From Bradyrhizobium sp. WBAH42 (GTDB lineage Bacteria > Pseudomonadota > Alphaproteobacteria > Rhizobiales > Xanthobacteraceae): a DNA stretch of 64,000 nt. The notes under the pieces were generated by a model. That model was not told where the DNA came from and did not search any database. It worked only from the letters and a program-made list of their open reading frames with translations. The first letter of the stretch is position 1. Every line of letters starts with the position of its first letter. Position numbers and translations under genes: made by a program. The stretch lies in the NCBI RefSeq assembly GCF_024585265.1, contig NZ_CP036533.1:806001-870000 (forward strand). The letters run 5' to 3'. Shown piece after piece: positions 59,334 through 64,000 of the stretch.

Positions 59334-60014
59334 GTGCCCATCGATCTCATTATCTTCGATTGCGACGGCGTGCTCGTGGACAGCGAGGTGATCTCCTGTC
59401 GCGCGCACGCTGACGTGCTGACCCGGCACGGCTATCCGATCACATCGGAGCAGGTGTTCGCGCGCTTCCTTGGCCGCTCGACCAAACAGGCCAATCTCGA
59501 GATCGAAACCGAGCTCGGCCGCAAGCTGCCCGAGGCCTATCACGGTGATCTCCAGGACGAGCTTTTTCGTTCGTTCGAAGCCGACCTGGAAGCGATCCGC
59601 GGCATCCATGATGTGCTGGATGTCGTCAGCCAGCGCGTCTGCGTCGCCTCCAGCGGCTCGCATCCGCGCATGCAGGTGAGTCTCGGAAGCACGGGGCTTT
59701 ATGAGCGTCTCGCGCCAAATATCTTCTCGGCCTCGCAGGTCAAGAACGGCAAGCCAGCACCTGACCTGTTCCTGTTCGCGGCGAGCCAAATGGGCGTCCC
59801 GCCCGAGCGCTGCGTCGTGATCGAGGACAGCCTGGCCGGCATCGCCGGCGCGCGGGCGGCCGGTATGAAAGTGTTCGGCTTTTACGGGGGCAGTCATTGC
59901 GGGGGCGGCCATGCCGAGACCCTGCGCCAAGCCGGCGCCGACTTAACTTTCGCCGACATGCATCAGTTGCCGGACCTGGTCCGGCGGGTCGAGGCGGACG
60001 CTCTGGCGGGTTGA
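59334..60014 (+). CDS. HAD-family hydrolase (beta-phosphoglucomutase-like)
   Basis: The product has 226 residues. HAD motifs: FDCDGVLVDSE near the start, SSGSHPRM, NGKPAPDLFL and VIEDSLAGIAGARAAGM. A phosphatase acting on a sugar phosphate is likely. GTG 59334 gives the usual short N-terminus; ATG 59259 would overlap fur by 23 bases and is less likely. Confidence 0.85.
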   Translation: MPIDLIIFDCDGVLVDSEVISCRAHADVLTRHGYPITSEQVFARFLGRSTKQANLEIETELGRKLPEAYHGDLQDELFRSFEADLEAIRGIHDVLDVVSQRVCVASSGSHPRMQVSLGSTGLYERLAPNIFSASQVKNGKPAPDLFLFAASQMGVPPERCVVIEDSLAGIAGARAAGMKVFGFYGGSHCGGGHAETLRQAGADLTFADMHQLPDLVRRVEADALAG

Positions 60015-60027
60015 TTGTTGTCCCGGA

Positions 60028-60125
60028 CCGTCATTCCGGGGCACGCGCGACGCGCGTGAACCCGGAATCTCGCAGTAAAACCTCTGGATTCCGGGTTCGC
60101 GCTGGCGCGCGCCCCGGAATGACGG
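60028..60125. repeat. Palindromic repeat (CCGTCATTCCGGGG type)
   Basis: CCGTCATTCCGGGGCACGCG pairs with CGCGCCCCGGAATGACGG; inner arms GAACCCGGAATC and GATTCCGGGTTC. Same family as 16027-16134. It lies between the HAD gene and miaB. Confidence 0.92.
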
Positions 60126-60206
60126 GCCGAAAGAGGCCGCATTCGCTGGATTTTCGGCCCTCCAACCTATATCTGAGGGCCGTCCTCCACCTCCATTTCG
60201 GGTTCC

Positions 60207-61601
<1,395 letters not shown>

Positions 61602-61605
61602 ACCC

Positions 61606-62661
61606 TTGCCCAAAAGCGCATCGGATTCGTCTTCGTTCGCTCCCAGCCGCAAATTTGACCGCGACATGCAAGTTCCGCCCGAGACCCAGGTCGTCATCGA
61701 CCTCGACGACAACCGCGCCGCTTCCGCGCTGGTCGGCCCTTACGGTCAGAATCTCGCGCAGATCGAGCGGAGGCTCGGCGTCGTCGTCGATTCCAAGGGC
61801 AACCACATCACCATCGGCGGCACCCGCGACGGCTGCGACGCCGCGCGCCGCGTGGTGGAGATGCTCTACGCGCAGGCCGTGAAGGGACAGGACCTCGACC
61901 AGGGCGAGGTCGAAGGCGCGATCCGCGCCGTGATCGCGCAGGGCTCGCTGTTCGAGTTCGACGCCAAATCAGCCAAGTCCACCTTCGACAGCATCAACTT
62001 ACGCAAGCGCCCGGTGCGTGCGCGTACCGCTGCGCAGGACTCCTACATCCGCGCGCTGAAGCGCCACGAGCTGGTGTTCGGCATCGGCCCCGCCGGCACC
62101 GGCAAGACCTGGCTCGCCGTCGCGCACGCCGCGCAGCTGTTCGAGCGCAAGGAGGTCGACAAGATCATCCTGTCGCGTCCGGCGGTGGAAGCCGGCGAGC
62201 GGCTCGGCTTTTTGCCTGGCGATCTCCGCGAGAAGGTCGATCCGTATCTGCGCCCGATCTACGATGCGCTCTACGACCTCATGGATGCGCGGATCGTCGA
62301 GCGCGCGCTGCAGACCGGCGAGATCGAGATCGCGCCGCTCGCCTTCATGCGCGGCCGCACGCTGACCAACGCCGCCATCATCCTGGACGAGGCCCAGAAC
62401 ACCACGTCGATGCAGATGAAGATGTTCCTGACGCGTTTGGGCGAGAACAGCCGCATGATCGTGACGGGCGATCCCTCGCAGATCGACCTGCCGAACGGCC
62501 AGACCTCGGGCCTGGCCGAGGCGACCCGCCTCCTGAGCGGCGTCGAGGGTATCGCCCAGGTTCATTTCAAGGCCGAGGACGTGATCCGCCACGAGCTGGT
62601 GGCGCGGATCGTCGCCGCCTACGAAGGGCCGCCGCAGCGGCCGGCCACCGGTCAGTCCTGA
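61606..62661 (+). CDS. ybeZ: PhoH-like ATPase (YbeZ)
   Basis: PhoH-family ATPase linked to ribosome or RNA metabolism with YbeY. The product has 351 residues from TTG 61606, which has GGAG nine bases before it; GTG 61591 would overlap miaB. An N-terminal KH-like part (VGPYGQNLAQIERRLGV) is followed by GPAGTGKTWLAVAHA (Walker A) and ILDEAQNTTSMQMKMFLTRL (Walker B). Confidence 0.94.
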   Translation: MPKSASDSSSFAPSRKFDRDMQVPPETQVVIDLDDNRAASALVGPYGQNLAQIERRLGVVVDSKGNHITIGGTRDGCDAARRVVEMLYAQAVKGQDLDQGEVEGAIRAVIAQGSLFEFDAKSAKSTFDSINLRKRPVRARTAAQDSYIRALKRHELVFGIGPAGTGKTWLAVAHAAQLFERKEVDKIILSRPAVEAGERLGFLPGDLREKVDPYLRPIYDALYDLMDARIVERALQTGEIEIAPLAFMRGRTLTNAAIILDEAQNTTSMQMKMFLTRLGENSRMIVTGDPSQIDLPNGQTSGLAEATRLLSGVEGIAQVHFKAEDVIRHELVARIVAAYEGPPQRPATGQS

Positions 62662-62720
62662 CGAGGCAACACCGGACCCAAGAGGGCGCGAACTCGGCGC
62701 CTTTCGTCCGAGACAACACA

Positions 62721-63230
62721 ATGTCCCATTCCAACCTTCCCATGACCGAGGTCCTCGTCGTCGCCGATTGCTGGCAGCGCGAGCCCGATTCCGAAGCCGT
62801 GATCCAGCGCGCGGTGGCGGCTGCCGCCGAGAGCGTCGACGAGGACGTTGCCGACGCGGAAGTGGCCGTGATGCTGACCGATGATGCCGGCATCCGCACG
62901 CTCAACAGCAACTGGCGCGGCATCGACAAGCCGACCAACGTGCTATCGTTTCCCGCGCTGCAGCCGGAGGGCGCCTGGAAGCCGGGCGATGCGCCGCGCA
63001 TGCTCGGCGACATCGCGATCGCCTACGAGACCATGCGGCGCGAGGCCGACGAGGAACACAAGCCGTTCGACCATCATTTGAGCCACCTCGCCGTGCACGG
63101 CTTCCTGCACCTGATCGGCTACGACCACGAGAACGAGAGCGACGCCGAGGAGATGGAAGCGCTCGAAACGGAGATCCTCGCTCATCTCGGCATCCCCGAT
63201 CCCTATGCCGACCGCCCGGGGACGCACTGA
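62721..63230 (+). CDS. ybeY: Endoribonuclease YbeY
   Basis: Metal-dependent RNase for 16S rRNA 3' maturation and 70S quality control. The product has 169 residues. The zinc site HGFLHLIGYDHEN and TNVLSFP are visible. Between ybeZ and corC, the usual order. Confidence 0.96.
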   Translation: MSHSNLPMTEVLVVADCWQREPDSEAVIQRAVAAAAESVDEDVADAEVAVMLTDDAGIRTLNSNWRGIDKPTNVLSFPALQPEGAWKPGDAPRMLGDIAIAYETMRREADEEHKPFDHHLSHLAVHGFLHLIGYDHENESDAEEMEALETEILAHLGIPDPYADRPGTH

Positions 63231-63231
63231 G

Positions 63232-64000
63232 ATGCCGGATTCCGAGCCTACCCACGACAATCCGCGCACCACGGCCAATCTGCCGGCCGTGGTGACGCCG
63301 GGCGAGGTGCTGCGCCCGACCGCCGATAGCTGGCTGCTGCGCGCCATCCGCACGCTGTTCGGCTGGAAGGCGGGGTCGGTGCGCGATGATCTCCAGGTCG
63401 TGCTCGACGCCTCGACGCCCGACGACACCGGCTTCTCCGCGGTCGAGCGCACCATGCTGCGCAACATCCTCGGCCTGCACGAGCGCCGCATCGCCGACGT
63501 CATGGTGCATCGCGCCGACATCATCGCGGTGAAGCGCGACATCCCGCTCGGCGAATTGATGGACCGCTTCGAGAGCGCCGGCCATTCCCGCCTCGTCGTC
63601 TTCGACGAGACGCTCGACGATCCCGTCGGCATCGTTCACATCCGCGACCTGCTCGCTTTCATGACCGCGCGTGCCCGCGTGTCGGAAGCCACCAAGACCA
63701 AGCGCAAGAAGCCGCTGCCGGCCGGGCTCGACTTGCGCGCGGTGGATCTCGCGCTGCCGCTTCACGAGGCGCACATCATCCGCAAGCTGCTCTACGTGCC
63801 GCCGTCGATGCGGGCGATCGACCTGCTCGCGCAGATGCAGGCCTCGCGCATCCATCTGGCGCTGGTGGTCGACGAATATGGCGGCAGCGACGGGCTGGTC
63901 TCGATCGAGGACATCGTCGAGCAGATCGTCGGCGAGATCGACGACGAGCACGACAGCGACGAGCCGCCCTCGATCGTGCGCCTCCCCGACAACGCCTTCA
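63232..64000 (+). CDS. corC: CBS-domain transporter-associated protein (CorC/YbeX), cut by window edge
   Basis: The first 256 residues are in view, with no stop. An acidic, polar N-terminus is followed by paired CBS domains (VERTMLRNILGLHERRIADVM, and VPPSMRAIDLLAQMQASRIH), ending VDEYGGSDGLVSIEDIVEQI. The C-terminal transporter-associated domain lies outside. It starts one base after the ybeY stop, so it is coupled. The gene order matches the ybeZ-ybeY-corC set. Confidence 0.93.
   Translation, partial: MPDSEPTHDNPRTTANLPAVVTPGEVLRPTADSWLLRAIRTLFGWKAGSVRDDLQVVLDASTPDDTGFSAVERTMLRNILGLHERRIADVMVHRADIIAVKRDIPLGELMDRFESAGHSRLVVFDETLDDPVGIVHIRDLLAFMTARARVSEATKTKRKKPLPAGLDLRAVDLALPLHEAHIIRKLLYVPPSMRAIDLLAQMQASRIHLALVVDEYGGSDGLVSIEDIVEQIVGEIDDEHDSDEPPSIVRLPDNAF

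Overview
The window is about 64 kb of GC-rich alphaproteobacterial chromosome that looks like Bradyrhizobium or a close relative. The evidence is the gene order mdh-sucC-sucD-sucA-sucB-lpd, the ccm (cyc) operon divergent from acnA, Rhizobiales-type DUF proteins, a Fur without the usual CxxC motif, and many intergenic palindromic repeats. It is almost entirely housekeeping sequence. I saw no rRNA, tRNA, prophage, intact insertion sequence or CRISPR array.

Region by region. 1-4.6 kb: the 3' end of a XerC-type recombinase, then three tightly packed genes (a tiny YLDPGSG membrane protein, a two-domain protein with a kinase-like half and a methyltransferase half, and a membrane-anchored alkaline-phosphatase-superfamily enzyme), then a DUF4337 protein. 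4.7-18.9 kb, minus strand: a TCA-cycle block (mdh, sucC, a DUF1579-like gene, sucD, sucA, sucB, an SDR, lpd, a membrane protein), preceded by zapE, thpR and a GDSL esterase. 18.9-25.9 kb: an ABC transporter of YbbA/YbbP type divergent from the esterase, a Bax-inhibitor-like protein, a GNAT enzyme, DUF2794, a probable small RNA and a DUF1223 protein. 26-32 kb: acnA and ccmABCDG, divergent, with a candidate Irr/ICE operator between them. 32-41 kb: yciB, ftsY, an RluA-type synthase, a DUF2336 protein, mtaB-dapF, a frameshifted GyrI-like gene, a SIMPL protein and a metallo-hydrolase. 41-45.5 kb: the ffh-rpsP-rimM-trmD-rplS translation and SRP cluster. 45.7-51.9 kb: leuC and leuD, separated by small secreted proteins and a zincin. 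51.9-57.4 kb: accessory-looking genes (a lactonase-like MBL protein, an AraC regulator, an SDR, a Crp-family regulator, a CitE-like lyase, carbonic anhydrase). 57.6-64 kb: tsaB-rimI-fur-HAD-miaB-phoH-ybeY-corC.

How the genes work together. Mdh, succinyl-CoA ligase, the 2-oxoglutarate dehydrogenase E1/E2/E3 genes and aconitase cover much of the TCA cycle. CcmABCDG makes c-type cytochromes for the respiratory chain that the cycle feeds. Ffh and FtsY are the two protein halves of the SRP pathway. RpsP, RimM, TrmD, RplS, TsaB, RimI, MiaB, MtaB, PhoH and YbeY cover ribosome assembly and tRNA modification. Iron may link several of these: ICE-like palindromes lie before acnA/ccmA and before leuC, and a fur gene is present.

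The most unusual items are the three-gene block at 692-3882, which I read as a possible envelope-glycan modification system, a strongly structured candidate small RNA at 24790-24904, and about twenty copies of at least seven palindromic repeat families, one of which supplies the stop codon of rimM.
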